DNA of 64,000 nt, from NCBI GenBank assembly GCA_014549065.1, contig JACDOX010000008.1, positions 9,155,053 through 9,219,052 of the forward strand. Reading direction: 5' to 3'. Under the pieces are notes generated by a model. That model saw only the letters and a list, made by a program, of their open reading frames with translations. It ran no database searches and had not been told where the DNA came from. Made by a program: the position numbers and the translations under genes. Positions 1-12,870 of the stretch are shown piece after piece. Origin of the DNA: Cardinalis cardinalis (lineage: Eukaryota; Chordata; Aves; Passeriformes; Cardinalidae). The stretch's first letter is position 1. The number at the start of each line of letters is the position of its first letter.

Positions 1-409
1 CAATTCATAAATTCCCTATGAATTCACTAATTCACTGTGGACTTGCAGGTGTTCAGCCATCTCCAGGAGAGTGGGGCCCTATCATGTGTAATTGTTATTT
101 GGGAAGACAAACACCATCACTCAAACATCCCCCTCTTCCTCCTTCTTCCCCCCTTTATATACTCAGCCATATGGTCTGGAATATCCCTTTGGTCAGTTGG
201 GGTCACCCGTTCTGTGTCTCCTCCCAACCTGCCATTCACTCCCAGCTTCCTCATGACCATGGCAGCATGGAAAGCAGAAAAGGCCTTGGTCTGTGTGAGC
301 CCTGCTCAGCAATAACAAAAACATCTCTGTAATATCAACCGTGTGCTCAGTACAAATCCAAAACACAGTCACTGTGAAGAAANTAACTCTTCCAGCCCAA
401 ACTAGCACA
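1..409 (+). mobile_element. Endogenous retrovirus LTR fragment (3' part, cut by window edge)
   Basis: The stretch resembles the downstream part of an LTR that I recall as common in songbird genomes. It has a TATA-like tttatata at about 153, the phrase ggtcagttggggtca near 190, a run of 'aataacaaaaacatc' type sequence near 310, and an end at about 409 in ...agcaca. The ggtcagttggggtca phrase recurs in the LTR at 11564-12123, which shows the two are related copies. No retroviral coding sequence is visible. The left end lies outside the window. Family name not assigned. Confidence 0.65.
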
Positions 410-1908
410 CTTTTCATTATCATGTAGTCAAATACAATCTTCTTCTTTATGTCTTCACATTCTCACTTTTTTTGAAAGTGCAAATCAGTACAGAACCTGT
501 TTTTTTTGTCTTTTAGAAGCTTCGCAGGTTAGCCTGTGGAGCTCAAGTAAGCAGGTGTGGGGGAAGAACCATCTGTGTGATTGGTGACCCTTTGTACTTT
601 TATGTTTACGAAATGCTATCTAGGCCTGAGATTCAATCCTGCTGCTCTAAGTATCTGTGCTTGATCTATTTCATATCAATTTTGCTGATTTGGCTGCTAG
701 AGAAATCTTGGGGTGTTTGAATTATAATCCTGGGAAGTGTTCCTGGTTGGCTGTACCCTTATTCAACATCTGTATCTGCTCATGATGCATTCAGATCAAT
801 GGTGATGCNGGCAAGGGGGGCTTTTTACAGACCACGAATGNGACGGGGCTGCTATGGAATGCGCCTCNAGCTGTTTATTTTTCAGCATTAGTCTCATTAC
901 ATGATTATGACAAAGGGAAGATGCCATCAGCTCACATCCTAGCAGCAGGCCAGAAAACTTAATGTTACAACTTACTTTAAAAGCTTCTTGACCAATCACA
1001 CAAAGCAAAAGCATATTGACAGTGGTTGTATCCAACCANTATAAGCACACGTACCTTCGGTTAAAACAATGCTTGCTTATTTCNAATACAATACCTGCTT
1101 GTAAGCCTTAAAACACAATGCACAGAGCTCCATTATTAAGTTTTAACCTTCCTAATATCTTGCTAGANAAACTTTCTGCAGCTTAGAAAGCTATTCAGAC
1201 AAANGTTAATACACAGGCCATTGTTCTATTTGCCCTTGCTTTTTCTACAGTTTAAATAATTTTTCTGCTGACCTAACTCATGACTGCTGCTTTAGCTGTA
1301 CTCACAGTTCTGCTGCATCTGAGGCCTGCCTTTTGCAGCTTTCCCAAAACCTTCTAATTTTATGGATTCCCACAAATGGGGAGGGAGGAAAGTTATTTCT
1401 GAAAACCCAAATCCTCTACAGTGGGTAAAGTACAGATGACAAATATCAAACAGTGTTTCTCCATTTTGCACTCCAGATGTATAAAAATTGTGAGTTACTT
1501 GTGGTGCTTTTGGTTGCATTTTGGGTTTATTTTAGTAGTTTTGGTTTTGTTAATAAATGGATTTGTTTGAGCAGCATACTGGTTTTTAGGAGCTTGGAAG
1601 GAGTTTAAAAAAGCTTTATCTCAAGCTTTTAATAACCAAATAATCTTGGAATCTTATGAAGCTACTAGCAAATTAGCAAGTATGTAGCTCAATCCAGGGG
1701 GTGAAAGTACACGGCAGTCTCCTTGCTGCAAGGCAGCGTGTTCTTGTCCGTCTGGAGCCGGGCTTTGCTGCGAGGCTTCAGCTGCTGCTTGCCACGACGA
1801 GGTCTGAAAGCACCAATTCGACGCCTCAAGCGGCTGAAGGGTTCCCGGTTCTCTCGACGCAGCCTGCGCAGGACAGCTGCGTCTCTGCACGCTTCCTGAC
1901 ACCCCGCC
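410..1908. other. Intergenic flank, no gene recognised
   Basis: AT-rich sequence with isolated N positions and only short open frames. In mammals NR1H3 lies directly upstream of MADD, but I see no nuclear-receptor coding sequence here. It may lie further left or be placed differently in this species. Confidence 0.5.
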
Positions 1909-1983
1909 TCCAATTCCGCCTCCATCCCCCCTCCAATCCCGCCTCCATCCCGCTTCCAATCCCGCCTCCATCCCGCTTCCAAT
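1909..1983. repeat. 23-bp tandem repeat with CCAAT and GC-box-like units
   Basis: Units start at 1909, 1932 and 1955, with a partial unit at 1978 cut by the assembly gap. The units at 1932 and 1955 are identical; the one at 1909 differs by a few bases. Each carries tccaatcccgcc, that is CCAAT next to an inverted GC box. The array probably continues inside the gap, and its presence may be why the assembly broke here. Confidence 0.85.
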
Positions 1984-2438
1984 NNNNNNNNNNNNNNNNN
2001 NNNNNNNNNNNNNNNNNNNNNNNNNNNNNNNNNNNNNNNNNNNNNNNNNNNNNNNNNNNNNNNNNNNNNNNNNNNNNNNNNNNNNNNNNNNNNNNNNNNN
2101 NNNNNNNNNNNNNNNNNNNNNNNNNNNNNNNNNNNNNNNNNNNNNNNNNNNNNNNNNNNNNNNNNNNNNNNNNNNNNNNNNNNNNNNNNNNNNNNNNNNN
2201 NNNNNNNNNNNNNNNNNNNNNNNNNNNNNNNNNNNNNNNNNNNNNNNNNNNNNNNNNNNNNNNNNNNNNNNNNNNNNNNNNNNNNNNNNNNNNNNNNNNN
2301 NNNNNNNNNNNNNNNNNNNNNNNNNNNNNNNNNNNNNNNNNNNNNNNNNNNNNNNNNNNNNNNNNNNNNNNNNNNNNNNNNNNNNNNNNNNNNNNNNNNN
2401 NNNNNNNNNNNNNNNNNNNNNNNNNNNNNNNNNNNNNN
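1984..2438. other. Assembly gap (455 N)
   Basis: An unbroken run of N between the 23-bp repeat and the CpG island. It probably hides more of the tandem repeat and part of the MADD promoter. Long open frames running through it are artefacts. Confidence 0.99.
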
Positions 2439-3000
2439 GACCCTACGCGTGGGTTGGGCTGAGGAGCGCGGAGCGCGGCCGGCAGCGCTGCCTGCGGTGA
2501 CCCGCACCCGGACAGCTGGCGGCGGGGCCCCCCCGCTCGCCCCGAGCGCTGCCGCAGCCGCCCGGCCGGGCGCGGTGGTGATGCTCGAGACCGGCGAGCC
2601 CTTCCGCAAGGTCACGGCCGCCGGCGGCCAGAGATCGTATCCCGCCGCTGCCCGGAGCGGGGCCGGCCGGGTTCGGCTCCATCGTCCCGGGCGCCGGTGC
2701 CGGGCGGGGCCGCGGTGTCCCGCTGTGGCCGCGGGCTCGGCCGGCCCCTGTCGGCAGCAGCCCCTGCGGGGTCGCTGCGGGTTTCCAGGCGGGACTGGGC
2801 GGCTGTGGGAATAGCGGCGTGGCCGCCGGGCCGGGGGCTCTGCCGTCGGCGGGGCTGTGGGCGCGGGCCGGCGCCCTCGGTCCCGGCCACCCGGAGGCTT
2901 TTCCTCGCTCCCTGCCGGGTGGAAGCGGGCAGGGTGCTGAGGGNAGGGAGAAAGCGGCTCGGGGCGGACAGAGCCCCTTGGAAAAGATGAGGCGTGCAGC
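2439..3000 (+). promoter_or_regulatory. MADD: CpG island: probable MADD promoter and non-coding exon 1
   Basis: A sharply GC- and CpG-rich block in AT-rich surroundings, with several GGGCGG/CCGCCC-like Sp1 boxes. It is the only such island upstream of the MADD start codon, and no TATA box is evident. MADD has a non-coding first exon in mammals, so exon 1 is inferred to lie here. The donor is not settled: candidates are gtaatg at 3021 and gtgaag near 3004. Transcription from the other strand is possible but unsupported. Confidence 0.6.
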
Positions 3001-4538
3001 CGTGTGAAGGGGTTGCTGCGGTAATGTGACTGGAAAGGTGCTTTTACTCCTNGGTTTGTAAACAGCAGATCCTGTTACTCTGCAAGACAATAGAATAGGA
3101 AATCCACTTTATACTGGGCAATTTCTTGTGAAGTCGACTATAAATCAAAAACATTTTCCCGTCAGAAATGGGTGTCACCACCTTGTTGTGTTGCTCGCTT
3201 TTATTGTCAGGTGGAGGAGGGGAAGAAAGCTTGGTCTGTGTCACTGTTTGTGTGGAGTCATGATAAAGAAGTGTTTCGAGAAATGATAAGCTTTGAAGGA
3301 AACTGATTTGTTTCCNGTCTTTCATCTCTCTCTCTCCCCCCTGAACTCCTCCATATACCACACTGTTTTCAGTCATATGTAAAATAACATACACTATAAA
3401 TTTGCAGCCCCATGGAGGTGGGGCAGAACTGTGATCTGGCAATAAGTTGTGCTCTCCCTAGACAAGCCAGCCATTTTCTCTGTGTCCAGTGTGACTCTGG
3501 GTCAGCATTTCTGTTGGTGTGCTCTCAAGTGTCCTTGCACCATTGCTTATCTGCAAAAAGGATGCTACTTGTAGACACAAGCAAGAGGAGGGAGGATTTA
3601 TTGTGGTGTCCTGAGGGGCACATAATCAAAGCAATGTCATCCAAATATAGGTTGTTTGGGAAGTGTCTCTATTTTTGGACTTTATACTGCTTGGACCTAG
3701 GCAGCTGTTTTGGATTGGGCGCAAGAAGCACTTGCTGTGTTCAGCACTAATGAAAATCTGCAATCCTGACACATCCAAGAGAGCACTTCACATCCAACAC
3801 AGCTAAAATGCAGTTTTTACAGGATCTCATCTGGCCATCCCCTCACAGCATGTTATGTAACGCTGAACTGATAGATCATTCCATCTATAAAATACTATTT
3901 TTGCCTTACCGTTGTATTGTTAGAAAATGCACAGCTTTTGAACACAATTTAATAGACACTGTAATTAAATGCACACCTGTTAAGTATCTTACTGTGTGTT
4001 TAACAAATGCAAAATCATCAGCAAGTCTCTAGAATGCTTTTGTTTGGAGAGTAGTACAGCTTTGTCCTCACTAAAAGATCTTGTACCTGCCTGTCCAGTG
4101 GTGCTGCAGTTGTATCACAAATCTGGACTCCTGTGTTCTTACCAAATTAACAGGATTCAAGCTGTAAGCTTCAGAGTCCTTCTGCATTGCTTTCCAAGTT
4201 ACTGCTTTTAAAACAATTCTAAGTTTACTGGATGGGCAAAAAAGGAAAACAGTATCCTCCCTGGAAGAGTGTTGTCTGCACAAAATGCATAACATGGCCA
4301 AGACACAGTTCTAGGATGTGTCTAGGATGTGTGTGTTATGTGCCAAAGCTATGAAAGGAGGTGCACTAAAGGCTGTGTGGAAATTGANAAAAAAAAAAAA
4401 AAAAGGAAAAAAGGCTTCTAGTTTANAGTTTTCATGGAAAAACATAAATATATGTTTATGAAGAAGAGGGCAAACCTCTTCTTCAGCCATGGTACCATTC
4501 TGTAACTCTTTTGAAAGCAAACAGGGCATGTATGTAAT

Positions 4539-4660
4539 GAATCACAGAATGGGCTGAGCTGTAAGGGACCCACAAGGATCATTGAATCCAGCTCCTGATC
4601 CTTCACAGGACCATCCTCAAGAGCCACATTGTGTGCCTGAGAGTATTGAGTCCAACTTCC
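4539..4660 (-). mobile_element. CR1 LINE 3' tail
   Basis: It begins with aatcacagaatgg and continues through aagggacccacaaggatcat, the reverse complement of the avian CR1 3' end. It is 5'-truncated, as is normal for CR1. No coding sequence remains. Confidence 0.8.
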
Positions 4661-7600
4661 GTCTGTTTTAGAAGGATTTGGGGTTCAGGGGAGTAAAAGT
4701 TTTGAGGATTTTTAACAGTAATCCTTGCCTACCTAGCCAAAGTAGCTTTTTAGGTTTTAGAGCAGCAGGACTGATGGTTCAGTAGAAATGGTAGAAGCAT
4801 CAGTGCATTTCAGNCCTTACTAGAACACTTGTTCATATTATCTTCCTGAATTAAATTAGTGTTGGCTTTGATTTTATCTGCCTTGGGCTCAGGGGCATAG
4901 AGGCTCATAATTTATAGCTTTTCCCCTCTCAAGCCATATCAAATACTTAGGTTCTGCATAGACAGGATATAGTAGGCATACCTCTGTCAAGATATTCAGT
5001 CTGGTCTATTTAATATCATCTGTGGTGAGTCAGTTGAAAAATCAAGTATTTATGAAAACTTTGAGTATTACATTAGAAAGTCACAAGTACTGCTAAATTC
5101 TAGGAGAATAAATTTCTTCAAAGTTTTTAATTTCCAGCATTCCAGCTAGTAGATTTTCTCTGATACTCCTTTCCAGATACATTTGTGAGAAGAATGGCTT
5201 TCTTTTTTTTGGAGGAGTGGGAATTGGTAGCGATTTAATATGTGAGAGGGGATAACAAATGGTGTAAAACACTGCGTCTTCCCTGTCATTTTTTAACTGG
5301 ATTTGCCATCATACTCACAAGATGGTAATTGATACTTTTGTGTTAAAACTTAGTACAGAGGTGAATGGTTCACTTACTTTCCATTAGGAAGGAATTGGAG
5401 ACAGGCAATGCATATGTTACAGCCCAGATGAATTCCTGCAATGTCCTTTGGCCCTGTTGTGCCTGCATTTAANATATACTGCATTAAATTTCCAGGCAGT
5501 TATTTAGTGCACTGGTAAAAAGTACAGATGCAGCTTCTGATTAGGGATTTGCAGCAATGAGGAAAGGATTTACTAAAAAGGAATGAAAGANCTTGATATG
5601 CAAGATTAATACCATGTCCCCAGTTTAAAGAGCTTTCATCTNTCTCAAGCTATGAATTTTTGTGAAGTGAAAGCATTGTCAGTGACCTAATAAGAAACAA
5701 AGTGAAATAAAAATGAANGTCATGAGGCATCACTTAGAAAGGAATGTATTTTAGTGGGATAATCTGTTAATCTGTGGAATAATTGTGATATTTCTTTTGT
5801 AGACAGAATGCTTTGCTGCTTTTCTTTCTCTGCCTTGAGAGCTATGAAAACCTTNCATTGATCTACTGCTCACTCTCTGTGGCTGAATCTGTTTAATTTG
5901 GTTGGTCTTTGCTCTGTTCTTTGAGCTGGAAAATAATTCTAGAGCAGCTAGATTCTCTGTCATGGATCTCCTTAAACCTGTCAAAACAACATGGAAATTA
6001 CTGTTGATNATTGACAAACATGCTCCTGATTTCTGTCATGGAACTAGAATAATCAGCTGAAACCCCAAACCAAGCAAACTGAAGAACTGACCCNTGTACT
6101 GCCGGGAGCTCTGAAGTATCTTTACACTGGGGAGCTCCCAGATGGGGAGGTTGTGCCTGTTGGTGCCCAGAAACCACTGAATTTTGAGGGATTGTGTTCG
6201 CTTTAGATCACTGCTACTAGCAGGACCCTTGCAGGGATTTAGAAATAAGAAGTGCTGCTTGCATATGCCTAAATTACCTAAGCTGAGGCAGTTCTCATGC
6301 TGTGAGCCCAGACACTGCAGTTAAANGAGAGACTTGTGCTTCTGGGTTGCTGTGAGAAATAATGCATCAGAGTAGCAGCAAGGAACAAGGTTTTATGGTT
6401 TTATGTTTCTTCTACTGCCTTCATTATTTCAAAGCAGCAGCATTCCTCGAAACAGAGCTGGTCATCATGTTGCCTTTGATGTATCNGGTAATGTTTGTCA
6501 GATATCACCTTTTTGTTTTGTTTGTAACTAATCTTTAAACAGTTGTGACAATCAGGGAATTAATATTTGCTTTTTTTGTGCGAGGGACAAAGATATGTTA
6601 CTGTCAAATTTGTTATCTGATGACCCTNTGTGTTATCTTTTGAGCAGAGCAGCCTTTTATTTCATATCCTGTTACTTTGTCACATCTGCAAGATCAGTGC
6701 CCTGGTTGTGTCCTGCTTCCCGTTATATTCTGACTGAATTTGCCAATGTCAGTGTAAAACTTTTGATCGCCTTCTTGCCTGTAGCTTTGACACCAGCTTT
6801 CCTGGGTCTCTTCTTGCCNGGGTATCTTGTCCTTGTTCTGGAAAGGCCCTGGTGACAGGAGATGAGTTGTGCCTCTGCCNGTTTCCCTGTCATCAGCTAG
6901 CAGGAGGAGAGAAGTGCTTTTTTGTGATACAGATAATTAAGAATCAAAACCAGGACCCACCAAAATTTGCTGGAGCCACGAGCGCTGAGCAGCTCTGCTG
7001 CCGTGTCTGTTTCCTCTTGATCANCAGTTAAACTGCTCTGCTGGAGCCACGAGCTGGGCACGCTGCTTCTGTCCTCCAGGCCACCTGGTTTCTCCCTNCT
7101 CTCTTGTAAGTAGTGCTAAGCCGTACCCAGCAGGGTGGTGTTTTCCCTCCCTCCTTTGCTGTGGTGGCTGCCACTGCCAGTGTCTGGAAGGACCTCTGGG
7201 AGCCCTTGCTGTGTCGTTTGCTGGCTCCAAGAGCCGCTTGAGGCGGTTCCTGTCCCCTCTTCACTCTGAGCTTGCTTCCCCCAGTGTTTACGTGTGGGTG
7301 AGTCTGCCAAACGCACACTTCTCACACCCCAGAGCTCTTGTAGAGAGAAAATGGGCTTGTCTCTTTTATTTCCTTGAGGTTTTGACCAGCTGGTACTATG
7401 ATTTATCACCAAAATTAATAGTAGGATNGGTTTGAGAATAGGAATTTCTGATCTCCCACAGTGTTGATGAAGAGTAGAGGAAGGTGTGTAGAGGGAAGGA
7501 ATAAGGAACAGGTGGCACATGTGGGGAGACAGGCTGAGTGCTTCTAACACACAAGACAAAACAAATGTGGGGCTCTGGGTTCTGAGGTGCTAACAACAGC

Positions 7601-9320
7601 CAAATGACTGGATTATTTAAAGTACTTTATTTTCTGGTTCACATTATCCTGAACAATGTTTCAGTGTTTCCACTCTGGTTGTGAGCATTCCCCNTGCTCT
7701 GTCTTAGAAATGGCTGTAATTTATTGTTGGGATCCCATTTGTCTGTGTGACTGATTTCCAGGAAAGAGNTGAATGTGCCTGTATCTGGTGGTAGTGATGC
7801 CATGAGTGATGTCTCCTGGCCCAGAGCTGCTCACTGTGGCTGGGGGAGGTGCCATGGCAAGGGAAAGCACTGAATAATTTAGCAGTTGCAGCTGCCTCCA
7901 GCAGTTCTCTCAAATGTCACATGCTTTGTTGTTTTCTTGTTAATTTTTTTATGGCTGTACATTTACACTATTTGGTTTTTGGAAAAAACCTTCTGATGCC
8001 TGCATTATGGGAATTGTGGCCTACTGCTCAGATTCCCAGCAGAGGGCTGGGAATGGAAGCATCTTGTGGGTGCTGGGGTCTGGGCTGCACCAGAAGCAGC
8101 ATCAGTGTTTCTCAGCTCAAAGCTCACACCAGAAGCACTTCTGGTTTGGAAAAGAATGTAATGCTGTAGTGGTTGCAGGTGGTGTGAGGCTAATTGGGCT
8201 TGGGGGCATTGTGTGGGCTTTGGTTTGCCCTTCCTNCCACCCCTTCTCCTTGCAAAATATTTAAATGCAGATTTGAGGATCAGTGAAAAGCTAATGAGGC
8301 AGAGAAAATGAGAAGGCTCTTGTATTTTGTGATGGTGATGTTTCACAAGGAGGGGCAAAAAAGGACNGACTTCAAAAGAGGTAGCCTTGTGTTACTGTTC
8401 TCTCATGCAGGTCTCCGGAGATGATTTTTGAATAAGAGATGAATTTAAATTCAAACAGTATAGAGCAGGAGAACTGGCCAGATTGGGAGAGGGTTTTTAT
8501 GCCAGAATTTGTCCTATGATTCTATAGTGAGNGGTGCCCTGCACAATGATCCTGCCCAGGAAGGATCATGAGAGAGATGTTTCATACAGTAAAGGAGGGG
8601 AGGAGAATAAGGTCTTTAACCTANATTGAAGTGTGTGAAATGTCCTGTGGCTGAGGCTAAAATCTGTCATCTCCTTCCTGTTAGGAAGTAGAGTGCTATA
8701 AAAGTGTGTGCTTTTCCTGCATTAGGTTACTGTTGATAGTTTTCCCCAAGAGTGTAATGGAATAAAACGGATAACGGTATTTGCATACCGTTCTTCCTCA
8801 CATGCTTATCTCTTGTTGCTCATTCAAGCCCTGGTCATGATTTTTCTTCATGGCTTTCAGGTACTACTGGTGGGTGCAGATGTGGCTCTGTGGGGCAGGT
8901 GCTGCTGGAGCCTCTCCTTTGCCTTTGCTGCTGCTTGCAAGCTCCTGTTAGGATTGTGTGTTTGTGTTAGCACACTCTGCNCGTTCTTTCTGTGCCTGCA
9001 CTGCGTGTTTGTGGAGGCATCCTGTGGGTGCNGGGGTAAGCGGATTTTGTCAGCTGTGGTTGGTAACTCAGCTTTCCGTGGGCAAGAACGCCTCCTGATA
9101 TTTGTAGTACTCGTGGCTATGGCAAGCTCATGGAGTGGGGGTGTTTAGCATGTTGCAGATACTGTGCTATCTTCTGGCCTGGGGCCTGCAGGTGCCAGGA
9201 GGGCTCTGTTTCAGCGCTGGCTCCAGGCAGTCCTTGTGTCTGGGTGAAGCTGGTTGGTAGTGTGGGCAGTGCTGGGAGCTTTGGTGGTGGAGCAGAGGGG
9301 GTGGAGCGCTGCAGCTGCTC

Positions 9321-9562
9321 TATAAATATACCCGACAGGCTGAAATCTCGGGACTAAAAGATTGGGTTGCTATGGTGATTGATCTGAATCAGATTACCTG
9401 TGGGGCTGTTCTCACAGCATGTGCATGTGTGGTGACTGTGTGATCTTGCATGTACAGCAGGCTGCTTTAGCCAAGCTTTTGGCTGAAGCAGGAAGGAGAG
9501 AGGAAGCAACATTGAAGGGCTGACATATGGCAAGGACGGGGAAATCTGTCACTATAGCAACC
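9321..9562 (+). promoter_or_regulatory. Possible intronic regulatory patch (TATA-like and X-box-like motifs)
   Basis: A perfect tataaatata at 9321-9330 sits in a GC-richer block. About 36 bp downstream is gttgctatggtgat (9366-9379), close to an RFX X-box half site, and an inverted partner ctatagcaacc lies at 9552-9562. The motifs are visible; a role as an alternative promoter or enhancer is inference. Confidence 0.25.
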
Positions 9563-10191
9563 AGGAACCTGAATCAGTCCAGCTTCACTCCGTGATACTG
9601 CAGAAAGGTTCCCATCTGTGTGCCATGACACTTCTGTTTGTGGAGTAATTTTGGTCATTTTCAGTCTATCTGTCAGCACCCCTGCCCATGCTGCTTCTGT
9701 TTTGCTCTTGACAACTAATGTGGAAGCTAAAGATGCTTGACTGTGTCAGTTCTGTTTTCAGAAGGCAAAGAGATAATATTACTTAGTAGGAAAGGAAGAA
9801 ATCTTTTATTTGTTATAATTATTGAGAAGACCTTCAAAATAGGTCTTCTTGTATTGCCAAAACCTGTTTTCCCCATTAATTCTTTAATTTTCTTTTTTCT
9901 GGTTTGTTCTGTCCTTTCCCTCAAGATTTATTGACAGATGAAAAGTGGAAATAGTTGGGGTGCATCTGCTGTTTTACCTGTAAGCAAGTCTTACTGATTG
10001 AAGTGATGCATGTGCTCTAGGGCAGATGCTTTTAGAATTTGCCTGCAGTCCTGTTCTCTACTGGGTGATTTCTTATGCTTGGAGCTATTCCCATGGCATT
10101 TTGCAGAATCACACCTATGTTATAGGTTAGCCATACTAGATAAATATGTCACTGTCTGTTTAGGTATGCTTGCAATTCTTTGAAAATGCTC

Positions 10192-10215
10192 TTTTTTTTT
10201 TTTTTTTTTTTTTTT
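10192..10215. repeat. Poly-T tract (24 T)
   Basis: An uninterrupted run of 24 T in intron 1. It could be the A-tail of an old minus-strand insertion, but no recognisable element body adjoins it. Confidence 0.9.
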
Positions 10216-11563
10216 CCTCCAGAGTGCAAGTTATCTTCTTAGGAGTCACAGTTTTGGCATGCACTGCTGCCTTGCCAGGGTGCATGGTAATATACAAAGC
10301 AGCTGCACCAGTATAGCAAGTCCATCCAGGTCAGATTTTAGAAATTGTTCCATGTTCTGTCAAGTTNTGGAGAATGGGAAGTGTTCTCATCTTTGCTGTT
10401 GTCTCTTTCTTGTGGTAGCAGAAGCNCTGTAGTATCTGGATAATAGCATTAATGAGCTTCTTAGAATGNTGCATATTTTAAAGTATCAAACTATTTGCAG
10501 TGTTTTAAGTAGTTGTTAAGCAGAGGAAGTGAAAAATGGCTCATGTGAAAACAATANTGCCTGTCTGCTTCTNTGAAAGTTTAGTACAAGCAAAAATAAC
10601 ATGTGCTATACCAGAGATAATGTCTNGCATCATTTGAAACACACTTGGAAGAAGAAGTAACCAAAATTTCAGTGGTAAAGATTCCATAAAGATTATTNAA
10701 ATGTTTAAAAGCTACAATGAACAGTCCATACTGGGCTTCAAATCATGTTGTTTCCAGTTGAGCAGTGAGTGAAATCGAGCTCCTGCCCACACAGGTGAGA
10801 TTGGCTGGTCCTGAGGTACTCACACCTATTTCTCATAGCTTAGCAGATAGGTCAAGGTGTGTGGTGTGAGAAAAAGAAACATAAATCAGTCCAAAGGTGG
10901 GCATTGAAACTCCTGGCCCTATTTGTGTTTGTTTCAGTGCTCAGTTTAGTTCAGTTGGTGAGCCTTGAGTTCACAGAAAACAATGCACTAAGGTCAGGCA
11001 TAGTGGCTATTAGAGCTGAACTCAGTACAGACTGTCTTGGCTGAGAGTAAATAGAAATTCAGGATGTTCCAAGGAAACTAAAAATTTAGTTCTTTTTGGG
11101 CATGACTAGAAATCTGGTTTTTCACAAAGTGAAATTTCAGTGAACCGTAGTTTATGTGGCTTCTGTCCTATAATTTGTTTTGTCTCCTTCACACTTTCCT
11201 CTTTTTTCTCTTACAAATTAATGTCCCATGGATGCTCATTATTCAGTCAGTGTGCAAATTGAATTATATGATGTTGATTTATATTCTAAAGGTATCCATA
11301 CACTGGTGAACTGTGCAGTATGATACTTTTACCAGGTAAAAACTGGAGGTAATGAAAGGAGAAGCCTTTCTGGTCCCATCTTAAAGCATGGAAGAATTGT
11401 AAGGAAAGGAGGGCTTAGCACCTTCCTGTTGGAAATTAATCTGTTGTCTTCATACCATTTTTGCAACAATGATGTAAATACCTGCCAGGCATCATGCAGG
11501 TCAGTGTAAGCCTGGCCCATCAAAGCTGGGAGCCTCTGTGTGAGGAAAACAACTGCAGGTGAG

Positions 11564-12123
11564 TGTGGTGAGTTGTCCTTGGCTGGATGCCACTTGTCCA
11601 CCAAGGCTTTCTATCACACCCCCCCTCAGCAGAACAGGGGGAAGAAAATAAGATGGAAAAAACCTTGTGGGCAAAAGTAAAGGCAGTTTAATAAAGGAAA
11701 GATTGCATTCATGGAAGCAAAGAAGCCCAAGAAATTTTATTATCCACTTCCCAGAAGCAAGTGCTGTCCAGCCATTTCCTGGGAAGCAGAGCTTCAGTAG
11801 NCTTAGTGGTTGCTCCAGATTATAAATGTTTTAAATAATGGATTCTCTGCCCTTCTCCTCTCTCTTAGGTTTTTCCTGAGCAGATGTGATATGGGATATC
11901 CTTCTGGTCAGTTGGGGTCAGCAGTCCTGGCTTAGTCCCCTCCCAAGACTTTGCATACTCCCCAGCACTGTTGGAGAGGCAGCCTTGATGCTGTGCCAGC
12001 ACTGTTCAGCAGTAGCCAAAACACAGTTGTGTTGTCAGCATCTTTCCAGTTACCAGTACACAGCGTGTCGCTGGGAGGGCTGCTGAGGGGAAAATGACCT
12101 CCATCTCAGCCAGACCCCATACA
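11564..12123 (+). mobile_element. Solo LTR of an endogenous retrovirus
   Basis: The element runs from tgtggtgagttg to ...catacaca-like terminal CA at 12123, about 560 bp, the usual TG...CA form. The flanks GTGAG (11559-11563) and GTGAC (12124-12128) match at four of five bases, consistent with a decayed target-site duplication. It shares ggtcagttggggtca with the LTR at the left window edge. No internal retroviral genes lie beside it, so it looks like a solo LTR left by recombination. Exact ends are approximate. Confidence 0.6.
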
Positions 12124-12870
12124 GTGACACTAGTTGAGTTAACAGTTTGTTGTATCAAAGTTATTCTTAGACTAAATTGCTTTGTTCCTCTAGATTTGTG
12201 TCTCTAATGAGAAGACTCCTAAGAAAGATTGAGGGCTCCAAGGGATAGATGAAATAGGATAACTGCACAACTCATTAGTCCCAACTCAACTTGGGGCTAA
12301 GGCAGGACATGGCTCTGACACAGCCAGGGCATGGCTCTGACACAGTTTAGATGGGTCTAAATTGGTAGAAAGTCTGCTGTNGTTCTTTCATGCTGCCCTA
12401 TCCATTGTGTGCTGTGGTGCTTTTCATAAGTGTGTGTGTTTGTTTATATAGGCTTTTATTTCTGGGAGGACTTTAAATTGCAGAATACTATGCAGATTGT
12501 CCTCTAAGAAGTTGTGCTGCAACCTAAAATGTGGGTGTTTGGGGAATTTTTAAATGCAGAGTAATGCCAATAATAGAAGTGTTTGGTTTTTTTGAACGCT
12601 TTTTTCATGTCATGGTTNCTGGTAAGCCGTGGTTTTGTGCTGGTTCTTGCTTTTTTTGCGTTTTGTCTTTGTGCCTAGGCTACAGTACCAGCTTTTACTA
12701 GTGAGTATTGCTGACAGCTGCTACAGTGGGTGGGTAGTGTTAGTTCTCACCAACCCGTTCACCATCCATATAAGTGCTTATTTCAATTTTGGTGTTGTCT
12801 GAGACATGATCTGTTGGTGCAGTATTTTTCTGTGGTGGGCCTCCCCTTCTCTATTTTTCTTCTTTTCTAG

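Noticed and set aside
1689..2615. Long open frames on both strands across the assembly gap
   Set aside because: Most of their length is N; the flanks are a tandem repeat and a CpG island without protein-like content.
2581..2814. ATG-initiated open frame in the CpG island (starting MLETGEPFRK) as an alternative first coding exon
   Set aside because: The frame soon becomes Arg/Gly/Pro-rich as expected of any CpG island. The possible donor caag|gtcacg is weak and no known MADD isoform starts this way.
2443..3090. Minus-strand open frame suggesting a divergent gene at the CpG island
   Set aside because: Low-complexity Pro/Ala/Arg text typical of GC-rich DNA; no recognised domain or splice structure.
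8813..9148. 111-codon plus-strand open frame in intron 1
   Set aside because: Hydrophobic, Cys- and Leu-rich text interrupted by N, no family resemblance and no splice support.
11329..11604. 91-codon minus-strand open frame beside the solo LTR
   Set aside because: It overlaps the LTR boundary and has no recognised retroviral or cellular domain; probably chance.
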